The translations under genes were made by a program, and so were the position numbers. The notes under the pieces are model-generated. The model made no database searches and had not been told where the DNA came from. It worked only from the letters and a program-made list of their open reading frames with translations. A DNA stretch of 64,000 bases from JALOAT01 sp041685115 (lineage in GTDB: Bacteria > Pseudomonadota > Gammaproteobacteria > Thiohalomonadales > Thiohalomonadaceae). Positions 44,173-53,808 of this stretch are shown here, piece after piece (the first letter of the stretch is position 1; every line of letters begins with the position of its first letter). The stretch lies in contig JAWLGK010000010.1 of the NCBI GenBank assembly GCA_041685115.1, positions 46,658 to 110,657 of the forward strand, in the 5' to 3' direction.

Positions 44173-45170
44173 GCCGCCGCCTGGAACTTCTCCCGGTTGC
44201 GCGCATGCCATAGGGCCTTGGCCTGCGCCTCGGCGTCCAGGCGGTCACTGGCCCGCCCCATCATGTGCAGGGTGAGTGCCACGGTGCCGATGACGGCGGC
44301 CACACCGTAATCGTCTTCGGCCGTGCCGGCCCACACCCGCGCCAGATGACTCACGTCCAGTTCATCGTTGCGCACGTGGCGTTTTTCGAACATGGGGGGC
44401 CATTCCTCTTCAGTGAGCTCACCGTTGTGTACCCCCTGGACGAGGCAGGCGATATCGGGGTTGCGCTCGATTTCGCCCCCTTCACCTTTGATGACCGCCA
44501 TGTGTGGCTGATCCAGCAGCTGCGCGGCCACCTGGTGCGTGGGGCGGTAACCGGGATGGAAGATGCCTTGCATCATGCACGGTGCATCGAAAGGATTCAG
44601 TAGCCGTGCAATGGTGTGTACCGGGGAACGCAGGCCGAGCAGGGGACGCAGCTCGATGATCTGGTGCAGCTTGGGGCTCAGGTGCTCCAGGTCCATGTAA
44701 GCGAAGTTCATTTCACTCAGGTGACGGCGGGCCTCCTCGAAGCTGGAGGCCACGGGCACGCCGAGCAGGGGCAGTACGCTCTTGGTGTAGATGCGGCCCG
44801 CAGTATGGCCGCTGGCACCATGCATGAACACGCGGATGCCGCTCTCGGCCATGAGCAGGGTGGCCAGCAGATACCAGGGCAGCTGACGCTTCTTGCCTGC
44901 GTAGGAGGACCAGTCCAGGTCCACGTTCACTCCGTCCTTGGGGACGTTCAGGTGCGCGCGGATGGCGCGCACGAAGGCCGCCACTTCCTCAGGCGTCTCC
45001 TCTTTGACACGCATGAGCATGAGAAAGGCGCCGAGCTGAATGGGCTGCACCTGCTCGCTCATGATCAGGGCCATGGCATCGAAGGCCTCCTGCCCGCTCA
45101 GGGCGCGCGAACCGTTGCGACCCTTGCCGAGAATCCGGATGTACTGCGCAAACGCATGTTCTTCGCTCAT
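44169..45170 (-). CDS. TrpD2/YbiB-like protein (anthranilate phosphoribosyltransferase fold)
   Basis: 333 residues. SYAGKKRQLPWYLLATLLMA at about 90-109 and GIRVFMHGASGHTAGR resemble the YbiB/TrpD2 subfamily. The glycine-rich PRPP loop (GTGGD) of true anthranilate phosphoribosyltransferases is not present, and no trp gene is nearby. YbiB of Escherichia coli is a nucleic-acid-binding, SOS-induced protein. Here the gene sits between dsrP and dsrN and overlaps dsrN by 4 bases, so it belongs to the dsr operon. Its role there, regulatory or in cofactor handling, is unknown. The start at 45170 has AGGTGAGG upstream. Confidence 0.75.
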   Translation of the reverse strand: MSEEHAFAQYIRILGKGRNGSRALSGQEAFDAMALIMSEQVQPIQLGAFLMLMRVKEETPEEVAAFVRAIRAHLNVPKDGVNVDLDWSSYAGKKRQLPWYLLATLLMAESGIRVFMHGASGHTAGRIYTKSVLPLLGVPVASSFEEARRHLSEMNFAYMDLEHLSPKLHQIIELRPLLGLRSPVHTIARLLNPFDAPCMMQGIFHPGYRPTHQVAAQLLDQPHMAVIKGEGGEIERNPDIACLVQGVHNGELTEEEWPPMFEKRHVRNDELDVSHLARVWAGTAEDDYGVAAVIGTVALTLHMMGRASDRLDAEAQAKALWHARNREKFQAAA

Positions 45171-45194
45171 GCCTCACCTTCGAAAAAAAGCATT

Positions 45195-45273
45195 AACCAC
45201 GGGGTACACGGGGAACACGGGGGAAAGAGGGGAGATTCAGTCCTTCCCCGTGTACCCCGTGTTCCCCGTGGTT
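45195..45273. repeat. Imperfect inverted repeat of CACGGGG units
   Basis: Left arm AACCACGGGGTACACGGGG (continuing AACACGGGG) and right arm CCCCGTGTACCCCGTGTTCC (continuing CCGTGGTT), with the GGTA and GGAA blocks exchanged. It lies in the gap after dsrP and before the TrpD2-like gene and forms a large hairpin. Similar CCCCGTG repeats occur in many genomes. It may affect transcript stability or termination within the operon. Confidence 0.65.
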
Positions 45274-45325
45274 TGATCTTTTTGCACTGTAAGACCTTAC
45301 CACCCGTCAGGGTACCCCAAAGACG

Positions 45326-45360
45326 ACGACACCGCTGTCCTTGCGGAGCAGCGGTGTCGT
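45326..45360. terminator. Twelve-base-pair hairpin after dsrP
   Basis: Perfect arms ACGACACCGCTG and CAGCGGTGTCGT around 11 bases, 17 bases after the dsrP stop on the - strand. The sequence beyond it on the - strand (CGTCTTTGGGG) has little T-run, so it may be an attenuator or a 3-prime protection hairpin and not a full terminator. Confidence 0.6.
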
Positions 45361-45377
45361 TTGCGGGGCGAGGGCCC

Positions 45378-46607
45378 TTATGCCGCGGCTTTCACCGCTG
45401 CGCTGTCCTCGGTCTTGGCAACGACCTGCTCGTCGCCCAGGGACTCGGGCAGGAAGCGCAGCAGCTTCAAGGCCACTGCCGTCGCCGCCAGGGTGATGGC
45501 AACGCCGGCGAAGCCGAGCAGGACTTCCGCGAGGGTGGGCGAATAGGCGTTGATGGCGCCATCCGCGAAGCTGCTGGTGGCCTCGAAGCCCGGGAAGATG
45601 GTCATCGGGAACGCCTGGCCGCCGATCACGATCACGTAGACCTGGGCGAAGCCGCCGATGATCACCAGGCCCGCCGCCGTGGCGATCATGCTGCGGGACT
45701 TGCCTGTGCTCGGGTGATAGAGCAGGGCCAGGGGCAGCAGGCTGCCGAGACCGATCTGCACCACCCAGAACAGGGCGGTGAAGATGCCCCCGTCACGCAG
45801 GATGAAGGCTTCGACGCCGTGATGCTCGGTGGCGTAGAGGTTCATCAGGTGGTAGGCGAGCACGAAGTAGAGTACGCCGCCCACGAAGACGCCCAGCAGG
45901 TTCTTCAGGCGAAACAGCACGGCGTCGCCCAGCGGGCGGTCCGTCATGCGGTAGGCGGCCATCAGCACCAGCAGGAACACGGCCAGACCGAAGGCGAAGG
46001 ACATGACCACGAACATGGGCGCCATCACGGCCTCGTCGAAGGCCTGGCGTGACACCAGGAAGCCGAAGATGGAGCCGGTACCGGTGGTGAGGATCAGGCG
46101 CCACAGGAAGGCGACGAAGCCCACCTTGCCGCTGAACTTCTTCATGGAACGGTCCAGCATGGTCCACAGGTACACGGCCACGATGACCATGAAGCCGGTA
46201 TACAAAATCACGTTCCACGCGAAGATGGACTTGAAGTTGTACTTGGTCATGGCGACGATGAGGCGGTCGGGGCGGCCCAGGTCGAGCACCAGCACCGCAA
46301 GGCCGCCAGCGAGCAGAGTGATCGCCAGCAGCCCCGAGAGCGGTGCCAGGGGCTTGTACATGGTCTTGCCAAATACCGAGCCGATGGACGCTACGTTCAG
46401 GGCGCCTGACGCGGCCACGATCAGGAAGATCGCGAACACGTGCGGCATGCCCCAGACGACCTGGTTGTTCATGCCGGTGACCCAGTGACCGTTATGCTCC
46501 ATGTAGTACACGGCGCCCAGGCCGGCGACGATGATCGCACCCAGGATGGCGAGCAGGGCCCAGAAGCCCTGACCTCCCTCGATTTGCGTAAAGCGCACTT
46601 TCTTCAT
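45378..46607 (-). CDS. dsrP: DsrP, NrfD-like membrane quinone oxidoreductase subunit
   Basis: 409 residues with about ten transmembrane segments and NrfD-type features. Together with DsrM, K, J and O it forms the DsrMKJOP complex that moves electrons between the quinone pool/periplasm and the cytoplasmic Dsr system. The C terminus ends in a charged tail. It is separated from dsrO by 19 bases. Confidence 0.93.
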   Translation of the reverse strand: MKKVRFTQIEGGQGFWALLAILGAIIVAGLGAVYYMEHNGHWVTGMNNQVVWGMPHVFAIFLIVAASGALNVASIGSVFGKTMYKPLAPLSGLLAITLLAGGLAVLVLDLGRPDRLIVAMTKYNFKSIFAWNVILYTGFMVIVAVYLWTMLDRSMKKFSGKVGFVAFLWRLILTTGTGSIFGFLVSRQAFDEAVMAPMFVVMSFAFGLAVFLLVLMAAYRMTDRPLGDAVLFRLKNLLGVFVGGVLYFVLAYHLMNLYATEHHGVEAFILRDGGIFTALFWVVQIGLGSLLPLALLYHPSTGKSRSMIATAAGLVIIGGFAQVYVIVIGGQAFPMTIFPGFEATSSFADGAINAYSPTLAEVLLGFAGVAITLAATAVALKLLRFLPESLGDEQVVAKTEDSAAVKAAA

Positions 46608-46626
46608 GCTTCAGCCTTCCGAATCG

Positions 46627-47373
46627 TTAGATGCCGCGGTAGCGAACGCCGGGGTTAAGGCCGAGATCGGCGCGGATGGCGGTGGTGGCGTAAGTCTTGA
46701 CGGTCTTGGCGATCTCGCTGTTGGGATCGTTCAGGTCGCCGAAGATGATCGCCTTGTGGCCATCCGTGTTGCAGGCCTCGACGCACGCCGGCTGCTGACC
46801 TTCGTCCACACGGGTGACGCACAGGGTGCAGGCCTCGACCGTACCCTTGCCGCGCGGGGCGTGGGGGCGCTGGTCGGTGACGTCCTCGTGGATGAACGAA
46901 CGTGCCTTGTAGGGACAGGCCATCATGCAATAGCGGCAGCCGATGCAGATGTGCTTATCCACCAGCACGATGCCGTCCGCACGCTTGAAGGAGGCGCCCG
47001 TGGGGCACACGTCCGCGCAGGGCGGATTCTCGCAGTGCTGGCACATCATGGGCAGCGAGTGCACGGAACCTGTGCTCTTGTTGCGCAGATCCACCTTGCG
47101 GATCCACTGGGCGTCCGTCTGTGGACGGCCGTGGTCCTTCACCCCGTTCCATTCGTGGCAGCCCTTCACACAGGCGTCGCAGCCGCTCGAACACTTGTTG
47201 GTGTCGATGAGCATGCCCCAGCGCACCTTGCTGGTGACCGCCTCGGCCGCAGGCTTGGCCTGGGCTACGCCGTACAGCATCACGCCGGAGGCGAGGGAGA
47301 CACCCGCAGCGAGCGTGGCGCCCTGGCTCAGAAACTCACGACGGGCCAAATCCGGATGTTTCTGTTCGCTCAT
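46627..47373 (-). CDS. dsrO: DsrO, periplasmic ferredoxin-like subunit of DsrMKJOP
   Basis: 248 residues. A Tat signal (LARREFLSQGATLAAG) is followed by four ferredoxin cysteine motifs: CSSGCDACVKGC, CQHCENPPCADVC, CIGCRYCMMAC and CTLCVTRVDEGQQPACVEAC, giving up to four [4Fe-4S] clusters. It is exported and sits on the periplasmic side of DsrP with DsrJ. The start overlaps the dsrJ stop by 4 bases. Confidence 0.94.
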   Translation of the reverse strand: MSEQKHPDLARREFLSQGATLAAGVSLASGVMLYGVAQAKPAAEAVTSKVRWGMLIDTNKCSSGCDACVKGCHEWNGVKDHGRPQTDAQWIRKVDLRNKSTGSVHSLPMMCQHCENPPCADVCPTGASFKRADGIVLVDKHICIGCRYCMMACPYKARSFIHEDVTDQRPHAPRGKGTVEACTLCVTRVDEGQQPACVEACNTDGHKAIIFGDLNDPNSEIAKTVKTYATTAIRADLGLNPGVRYRGI

Positions 47374-47864
47374 TCTGCTCCACCTGTCTGTTCGCTAGCA
47401 CCCGCGAGCTGGTTGAGCAGCTCACCCGCGGGCTGGTGCGCCGCGGCGGCCTTTTCCATCCCCGGAGTGATAATGGGGTGGAAGGTGGTGGTCTTCTCGG
47501 GCTTGGTCGCATGGCACCCGAAACAGTCGATCTTCACACCTGCATACTGATGGCAGCTTGCGCAGAAGTGCTGACCCTCGTCCTTGCCGGCCGCCGCGTC
47601 ATTCTGCTCGGCGGCATGGCACTCGAGGCACTGCTTGAGGCTGTACTTCGTGGTGCGGACACCGTCATGCATCGTGTTGTCGCGGTGGGCCATGAGGTAA
47701 TCCATGTGCTTGCGGCGCATGACATCCGTGTCTTCGACGCACTGATCCCCCTTGGCCTCGGGCAATTGAGGCATCGGCACCCGGCCGCCCCCGGCGGCAA
47801 GGGCTGGTGCTGACAGCGTCAGCACCAGCACCGCCGTATGGAGTAGCTTGGTCAACCGGTTCAT
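47370..47864 (-). CDS. dsrJ: DsrJ, periplasmic triheme cytochrome c
   Basis: 164 residues from ATG 47864 (AAGGAG upstream). A signal peptide ends near ALAAG (about residue 24). Three CxxCH haem sites are at 79-83, 101-105 and 114-118. Cys42 in GDQCVED fits the position of the distal Cys ligand known for the unusual His/Cys haem of Allochromatium vinosum DsrJ. It moves electrons at the periplasmic face of DsrMKJOP. Confidence 0.94.
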   Translation of the reverse strand: MNRLTKLLHTAVLVLTLSAPALAAGGGRVPMPQLPEAKGDQCVEDTDVMRRKHMDYLMAHRDNTMHDGVRTTKYSLKQCLECHAAEQNDAAAGKDEGQHFCASCHQYAGVKIDCFGCHATKPEKTTTFHPIITPGMEKAAAAHQPAGELLNQLAGASEQTGGAE

Positions 47865-47874
47865 CGTTGGCTCC

Positions 47875-49860
47875 TTACTCGCCCATGCCCATCTGGATGT
47901 AGCCGGTGGGGCACACATCGGCACAGATGTGGCAACCGATGCACTTGGCGTAGTCGGTGTAGACGTAACGGCCCGTGGTCGATTCCTTCTTCGGCGTCTT
48001 CAGCACGGCCGCCTGCGGGCAGAACACCACGCAGTTGTCGCACTCGAAGCACATGCCGCAGCTCATGCAACGCTTGGCCTCGGCGATGACCTCCGCCTCT
48101 TCCAGTGCCACCAGACGCTCTTCGAAGTGACCCAGGACCTGGTTCGCGTCCACTTCGATGTGCTTGCGCTTGTGGCGCGGCGTGAACGCGAAGTGGCCGA
48201 GGAACAGCTCGTCGGCGGAAATGATCTCGTGGGCCGAGCGGTCTTCGTAGTTGTGCACCGCGAACTTGTCGGCCGAGGTGCCACGCAGGCCAAGATCGAT
48301 CTCCTTCGCGAAGCCTTCAGCCTGGATGATCTCTTCTTTCGCCTTGGCCTGGAAGGAATCGGGCTCCAGACCGGCTTCACGCAGCTTGTTCAGCAGGTTG
48401 AAATGGTGCACGTCCACCTTCGGGCGATTCACCAGCTGCTCATGCTTCAGGTAGTGGTCGACGCTCTCGACCGCAACCGATGCCTGGCCGATGGCGGTGG
48501 TGAGCAGGTGGGGACGCACGATGTCGCCGCACACGAAGTAACCGGGCTTGTTCGGCACCTGGAAGTGCTTGTCGGCATCGATCAGGCCACGTGCGTTCTG
48601 GAAGGACTCCATGCCCTCGAGATTACCGGTCTGGCCGATGGCGGCGACGACCAGGTCTGCTTCGATGACGTATTCGGAACCCTCGATGGCCTTGCCCTTG
48701 TCGTCGAGCTTGGCGACCTTCAGGCCCGTGGCACGACCGTCGGCACCCTTGATGACCTCGACCGGGCTCAGCTGACCGAAGATCTTGACACCCTCGCGGG
48801 TGGCATCTTCGATCTCGTGCTGGGCCGCCGGCATCTTCTCGATGGGCGAGCGGGAAATCAGGGTCACGTCAGCGCCCTGGCGCTGTGCGCTCTTGGCGAC
48901 GTCGCTGGCGGTGTGGCCGAGGATGATGTACTCGGGGCGATCCTTCTCGTTCTCGACGCTGATGTGGCCGAGACGGCGGGCCACGGAGGCCACGTCGATG
49001 GAGGTATCGCCACCACCGATGACCAGCACCTTGCCGGACACGTGCTGCAGTCGACCTTCATTGAACGCGGCCAGGAAGGCCACGCCGGTGATGCAGTTGG
49101 GGGCGTCGGCGCCGGGCACGGGCAGGGCGCGGCCGGACTGGGCACCCAGGGCGAAGATGATGGCGTCGTACTGCTTCTCGAGGTCGGCCAGCTGAACGTC
49201 CTTGCCCACCTTGACGCCGCACTTCACTTCTACGCCCATGCCGGCGATGCGGTTGATCTCGCCATCGAGCACGTCACGGGGCATGCGGTAGCCGGGGATG
49301 CCGTAACGCATCATGCCGCCGAGCTGGGGCAGGGCTTCGAAAATGGTCACGCCATGGCCCTTGCGGCGCAGCTGGTAGGCCGCAGCCAGGCCGGCGGGGC
49401 CGCCGCCGATGATGGCGATCTTCTTGCCGGTGTCGGCGCCAACCTGGAATTGCAGGCCGGCCTTCAGGGCCTGGTCACCGATGTACTGCTCGACGGAGTT
49501 GATACCGACGAAATCTTCGACCTGGTTACGGTTGCAGCCGTCTTCGCACGGCGCCGGGCACACGCGACCCATCACGGACGGGAACGGGTTCGCGTCGGTG
49601 GAGCGGCGGAAGGCGTATTCCTGCATGGTCATGCCGGCCGGGGCCTTCTCCATGCCGCGGATGATGTCCAGGTAACCACGGATGTCCTCACCGGCAGGGC
49701 AGCTGCCCTGGCAAGGCGGCGTACGGTGCACGTAGGTGGGGCACTTATGGGTCCAGCTCGCCTGCCAGATTTCCTGATTCCACGAACGGGGCTTGCTGTC
49801 GCCGTCCTTGTAGCGGCGGAAGGTCAGATTCTTCTTCATGTCGTCGCTGGAAGTCGCCAT
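47875..49860 (-). CDS. dsrL: DsrL, NAD(P)H:acceptor oxidoreductase of reverse dissimilatory sulfite reduction
   Basis: 661 residues, like the small subunit of glutamate synthase with an additional C-terminal ferredoxin domain. N-terminal cysteines (C40, C50, C54, then CPAPCEDGC) bind Fe-S clusters. An FAD motif (IAIIGGGPAGLAAAYQLRRK) follows, then a second nucleotide-binding motif (VLVIGGGDTSIDVASVARR), and CMSCGMCFECDNC / CIGCHICADVC at the C terminus. It feeds electrons from sulfide oxidation to NAD(P)+. Its presence marks the operon as oxidative. Confidence 0.94.
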   Translation of the reverse strand: MATSSDDMKKNLTFRRYKDGDSKPRSWNQEIWQASWTHKCPTYVHRTPPCQGSCPAGEDIRGYLDIIRGMEKAPAGMTMQEYAFRRSTDANPFPSVMGRVCPAPCEDGCNRNQVEDFVGINSVEQYIGDQALKAGLQFQVGADTGKKIAIIGGGPAGLAAAYQLRRKGHGVTIFEALPQLGGMMRYGIPGYRMPRDVLDGEINRIAGMGVEVKCGVKVGKDVQLADLEKQYDAIIFALGAQSGRALPVPGADAPNCITGVAFLAAFNEGRLQHVSGKVLVIGGGDTSIDVASVARRLGHISVENEKDRPEYIILGHTASDVAKSAQRQGADVTLISRSPIEKMPAAQHEIEDATREGVKIFGQLSPVEVIKGADGRATGLKVAKLDDKGKAIEGSEYVIEADLVVAAIGQTGNLEGMESFQNARGLIDADKHFQVPNKPGYFVCGDIVRPHLLTTAIGQASVAVESVDHYLKHEQLVNRPKVDVHHFNLLNKLREAGLEPDSFQAKAKEEIIQAEGFAKEIDLGLRGTSADKFAVHNYEDRSAHEIISADELFLGHFAFTPRHKRKHIEVDANQVLGHFEERLVALEEAEVIAEAKRCMSCGMCFECDNCVVFCPQAAVLKTPKKESTTGRYVYTDYAKCIGCHICADVCPTGYIQMGMGE

Positions 49861-49920
49861 TTCGAATCTCCTATGCGTTAAACCTTGTTATGTCCCGCCG
49901 TCTGGCGAGTCACGAATGAA

Positions 49921-51480
<1,560 letters not shown>

Positions 51481-51515
51481 GCGATTCTCCTTAGTTCACT
51501 GTCCGGCTCGTGCGA

Positions 51516-52244
51516 TCACTTGTCCAGGCTGGCAGCCCAGGGCGCCAGATGGCGGCGCTCGCGCGGGTTGTCGATCTGGTTACGGGTCGGGCTGAAGAAG
51601 ACGCCCGGGGCATGCAGCAGCTTGCTGACGGGGAAGACGATCATCAGCACTGCGACGAGGAACAGATGGACGAGCAGCGCCGGGTCGGTCGGCAGCGGCT
51701 GCGGATCGAAGTACATGAGGCCGAGGAAGAAGGCCTTCACGGCGACGATATCGGTGTGCGCCACGAACTTCATACCGAGGCCGCTGATACCGATGCCCAC
51801 GAGTAGAGCGAGCATCAGGTGATCCGACGGAGAGCTGATGTAGCGGATGCGCTCCACCACGATGCGGCGGCCCCACAGCGCGAGCAGACCCGCGACCATG
51901 GCGAGGCCCCCGTAGATGCCGAAGGGCTGGACCGACGTGAGCAGGAAACCCGGTTCGGCTACGAAATAGCGCCCGTGGCGCAGCAGCACAAGGGCCAGGC
52001 CCAAATGGAACATCCAGCCAAAGATCCAGATCCATTTGTTGGATTTGAACAGGCTTTCGAACAGCACGACCTCACGGGCCATGCGCAACACCACTCCCGA
52101 CCCAGTGGTCGGTGCGGGCGTCGTGGGAATCTTGAGCGGAGCGGGCGTCTTGGCGTACTGCGTGATCTTGCGGGCAAGCCCGAGCACGAACAATCCCGTC
52201 GCCAGGTAAAAAAGAACCACGTAAAACGTCGTCAGGAACGACAT
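51516..52244 (-). CDS. dsrM: DsrM, haem b-containing membrane subunit
   Basis: 242 residues from ATG 52244 with GAGGG upstream. About five to six transmembrane segments with histidines in HLGLALVLLRHG and related positions give the NarI-like haem b-binding pattern. It is the quinone-facing membrane anchor of DsrK. The upstream open frame overlaps dsrC and is not used. Confidence 0.92.
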   Translation of the reverse strand: MSFLTTFYVVLFYLATGLFVLGLARKITQYAKTPAPLKIPTTPAPTTGSGVVLRMAREVVLFESLFKSNKWIWIFGWMFHLGLALVLLRHGRYFVAEPGFLLTSVQPFGIYGGLAMVAGLLALWGRRIVVERIRYISSPSDHLMLALLVGIGISGLGMKFVAHTDIVAVKAFFLGLMYFDPQPLPTDPALLVHLFLVAVLMIVFPVSKLLHAPGVFFSPTRNQIDNPRERRHLAPWAASLDK

Positions 52245-52280
52245 CGGACAACGACCCTCTGCTGATGGAGAACCAAGCAA

Positions 52281-52302
52281 CGGGGGGGATTGCTCCCCCC
52301 CG
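52281..52302. promoter_or_regulatory. Nine-base-pair G/C hairpin between dsrC and dsrM
   Basis: CGGGGGGGA and TCCCCCCCG arms around TTGC, just after the dsrC stop (13 bases). On the transcribed (-) strand it forms a strong hairpin without a T-run. It may protect the dsrC mRNA 3-prime end, or act as partial terminator or processing site, and so raise dsrC level over dsrM. Confidence 0.6.
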
Positions 52303-52314
52303 AAAGCCCAAGGC

Positions 52315-52647
52315 TTAGATGCAGCCGGTCGGCTTCGGCAGGCCGGCGATCTTGCACGCCTGCTTGGCGGGACCGTAGGGGAACAGCTCGTACAGGTACT
52401 TGCTGTTGCCCTTCTCAGGCCCAAGCTTCTTGCCAATGGCCTTGGTCAGCACGCGGACCGCCGGGGCGATCTGGTACTCGTTGTAGTACTCACGCAGGAA
52501 GTGGATCACTTCCCAGTGCGCGTCGGTCATCTCGACGCTTTCGCTCTTGGCGAGTTCGATGGCAGCAGCCTCATCCCAATCAGCCAGATTGAGCAGGTAG
52601 CCTTCTTCGTCGGTCGCAAGCGACTTGCCGTTTACTTCAAGTGCCAT
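52315..52647 (-). CDS. dsrC: DsrC, sulfur-carrier protein with both functional cysteines
   Basis: 110 residues. The C-terminal arm has the two conserved cysteines, C98 (AKQACKIAG) and the penultimate C109 (TGCI). C109 forms the DsrAB-linked trisulfide with C98 in the Dsr cycle. DsrC moves sulfur between DsrEFH, DsrAB and DsrMK. A DsrC-like paralogue lacking both cysteines is encoded at 58360. Confidence 0.95.
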   Translation of the reverse strand: MALEVNGKSLATDEEGYLLNLADWDEAAAIELAKSESVEMTDAHWEVIHFLREYYNEYQIAPAVRVLTKAIGKKLGPEKGNSKYLYELFPYGPAKQACKIAGLPKPTGCI

Positions 52648-52680
52648 GACATCATCTCCTCAGTCAGTTGAATCTCGGAA

Positions 52681-52980
52681 CTACAGCCAGGCTTGTACTT
52701 TGCCGTTTTCAACGGCAAGGTCAACAAATCCACTGTAATCGACGAGCTTGATACCATCCATGACCTTGGCGCGCACGCCTCGGGCTTTCAGGTCCGGTTC
52801 CAGGGCAAAGATGGTGAAGTCAGCCATCGCCTTCTTCAGCGTCTCAGCCACTGCGGTGTTCTGCATGGCGGCATAAACGCCGTCCTCGATGAGCAGGATG
52901 GTGCTGCCCTTGGTGGCATAGGCCAGGCAGCTCTCGAGGGAGTTTTTCTCAAAAGGCGACTTGTTAACGGTGTGCAACAT
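52681..52980 (-). CDS. dsrH: DsrH, sulfur-transfer subunit
   Basis: 99 residues. The TusB/DsrH fold is recognisable from the N-terminal ESCLAYATKGSTILLIEDGV, with C18 near the position of the conserved DsrH cysteine. It forms a heterohexamer with DsrE and DsrF that passes sulfur to DsrC. It is 12 bases after dsrF. Confidence 0.93.
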   Translation of the reverse strand: MLHTVNKSPFEKNSLESCLAYATKGSTILLIEDGVYAAMQNTAVAETLKKAMADFTIFALEPDLKARGVRAKVMDGIKLVDYSGFVDLAVENGKVQAWL

Positions 52981-52992
52981 GCTTTTCCCCTC

Positions 52993-53379
52993 TTAAAAGG
53001 TCAGGACGACGTCCTGCTCTTCCATCAGGCCGGCGATCTCTTCACGAGACATCACCTGCACGTCGACGAGCAGATCTTCTTCCGATAGACCGCGGGCCTC
53101 GAGCGCCTCTTTTTCGACGTAGAGCTTCTCCACGTCGTACATCTCCAGGGCGCGGTAGGTGGGGGAGAAGTTCTTCATGCCGATGTCGGCGGTGTCCTGG
53201 CCCTTGACGAGCTGGTATACGCCGTCATCGATGAACACCAGGCTGACATCCTGCTCGAAGGCGGCACCGATGAGCACCACTTCGAGAGATTCCAGCGCGT
53301 AGACGGTGCCGTACGGAGCCTTGCGGTTCACGTAGCAGAACTTCTTGACTGCGCCGCCTTCCATCATTTCGTCACTCAT
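52993..53379 (-). CDS. dsrF: DsrF, sulfur-transfer subunit
   Basis: 128 residues. The TusC/DsrF-like fold is evident from VKKFCYVNRKAPYGTVYALE near the N terminus and VSLVFIDDGVYQLV in the middle. Partner of DsrE and DsrH. Fifteen bases separate it from dsrE. Confidence 0.93.
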   Translation of the reverse strand: MSDEMMEGGAVKKFCYVNRKAPYGTVYALESLEVVLIGAAFEQDVSLVFIDDGVYQLVKGQDTADIGMKNFSPTYRALEMYDVEKLYVEKEALEARGLSEEDLLVDVQVMSREEIAGLMEEQDVVLTF

Positions 53380-53394
53380 TGCTTGCTCCCCAAA

Positions 53395-53787
53395 TCAGTC
53401 GCCGAACACCACGAGGCGATCGGACTGAATGCCGCCTTCGATCAACTGTCCGAGACCCGAGATACGGAAGCCCGGAGCGATGTTGTCTGCGTCCTTACCG
53501 TTGCGCTTCGCCTCGTCGGCGTCGGCGATGCCGCGGCGCTGGGCCGCGGCAACGCAGACGACGAGGTCGATGTTGTGCTTGGCAGCAAGGTCGCTCCAAC
53601 GGTTGACGATGTTGCGGTCATCCTGGGGCGGCGTAGTCAGGCGCGTCGCGTTGTTGACGCCGTCGTGGTAGAAGAACACGCGAAAAATCTCGTGGCCCTT
53701 CGCCAGCGCAGCCTCACAGAACTTGTACGCGCTGTCCGACGCCTGGTGAGTGTACGGACCCTCGTTAACCTGGATCGTAAACTTCAT
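53395..53787 (-). CDS. dsrE: DsrE, sulfur-transfer subunit
   Basis: 130 residues. Its active-site cysteine C78 in LVVCVAAAQRRG matches the known position in Allochromatium vinosum DsrE, which transfers sulfane sulfur to DsrC. It forms the E2F2H2 complex with DsrF and DsrH. Overlap and spacing in the operon are tight. Confidence 0.94.
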   Translation of the reverse strand: MKFTIQVNEGPYTHQASDSAYKFCEAALAKGHEIFRVFFYHDGVNNATRLTTPPQDDRNIVNRWSDLAAKHNIDLVVCVAAAQRRGIADADEAKRNGKDADNIAPGFRISGLGQLIEGGIQSDRLVVFGD

Positions 53788-53808
53788 TGGAACGTCTTAC
53801 CTCTTCGC

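Noticed and set aside
44169..45170. Calling the TrpD-like gene trpD (tryptophan biosynthesis)
   Set aside because: The PRPP-binding GTGGD loop is missing and no trp genes are near; the YbiB-like segment fits better.
47848..49881. A 677-codon open frame opposite dsrL
   Set aside because: Antisense shadow of dsrL; composition is that of the reverse reading of coding DNA.
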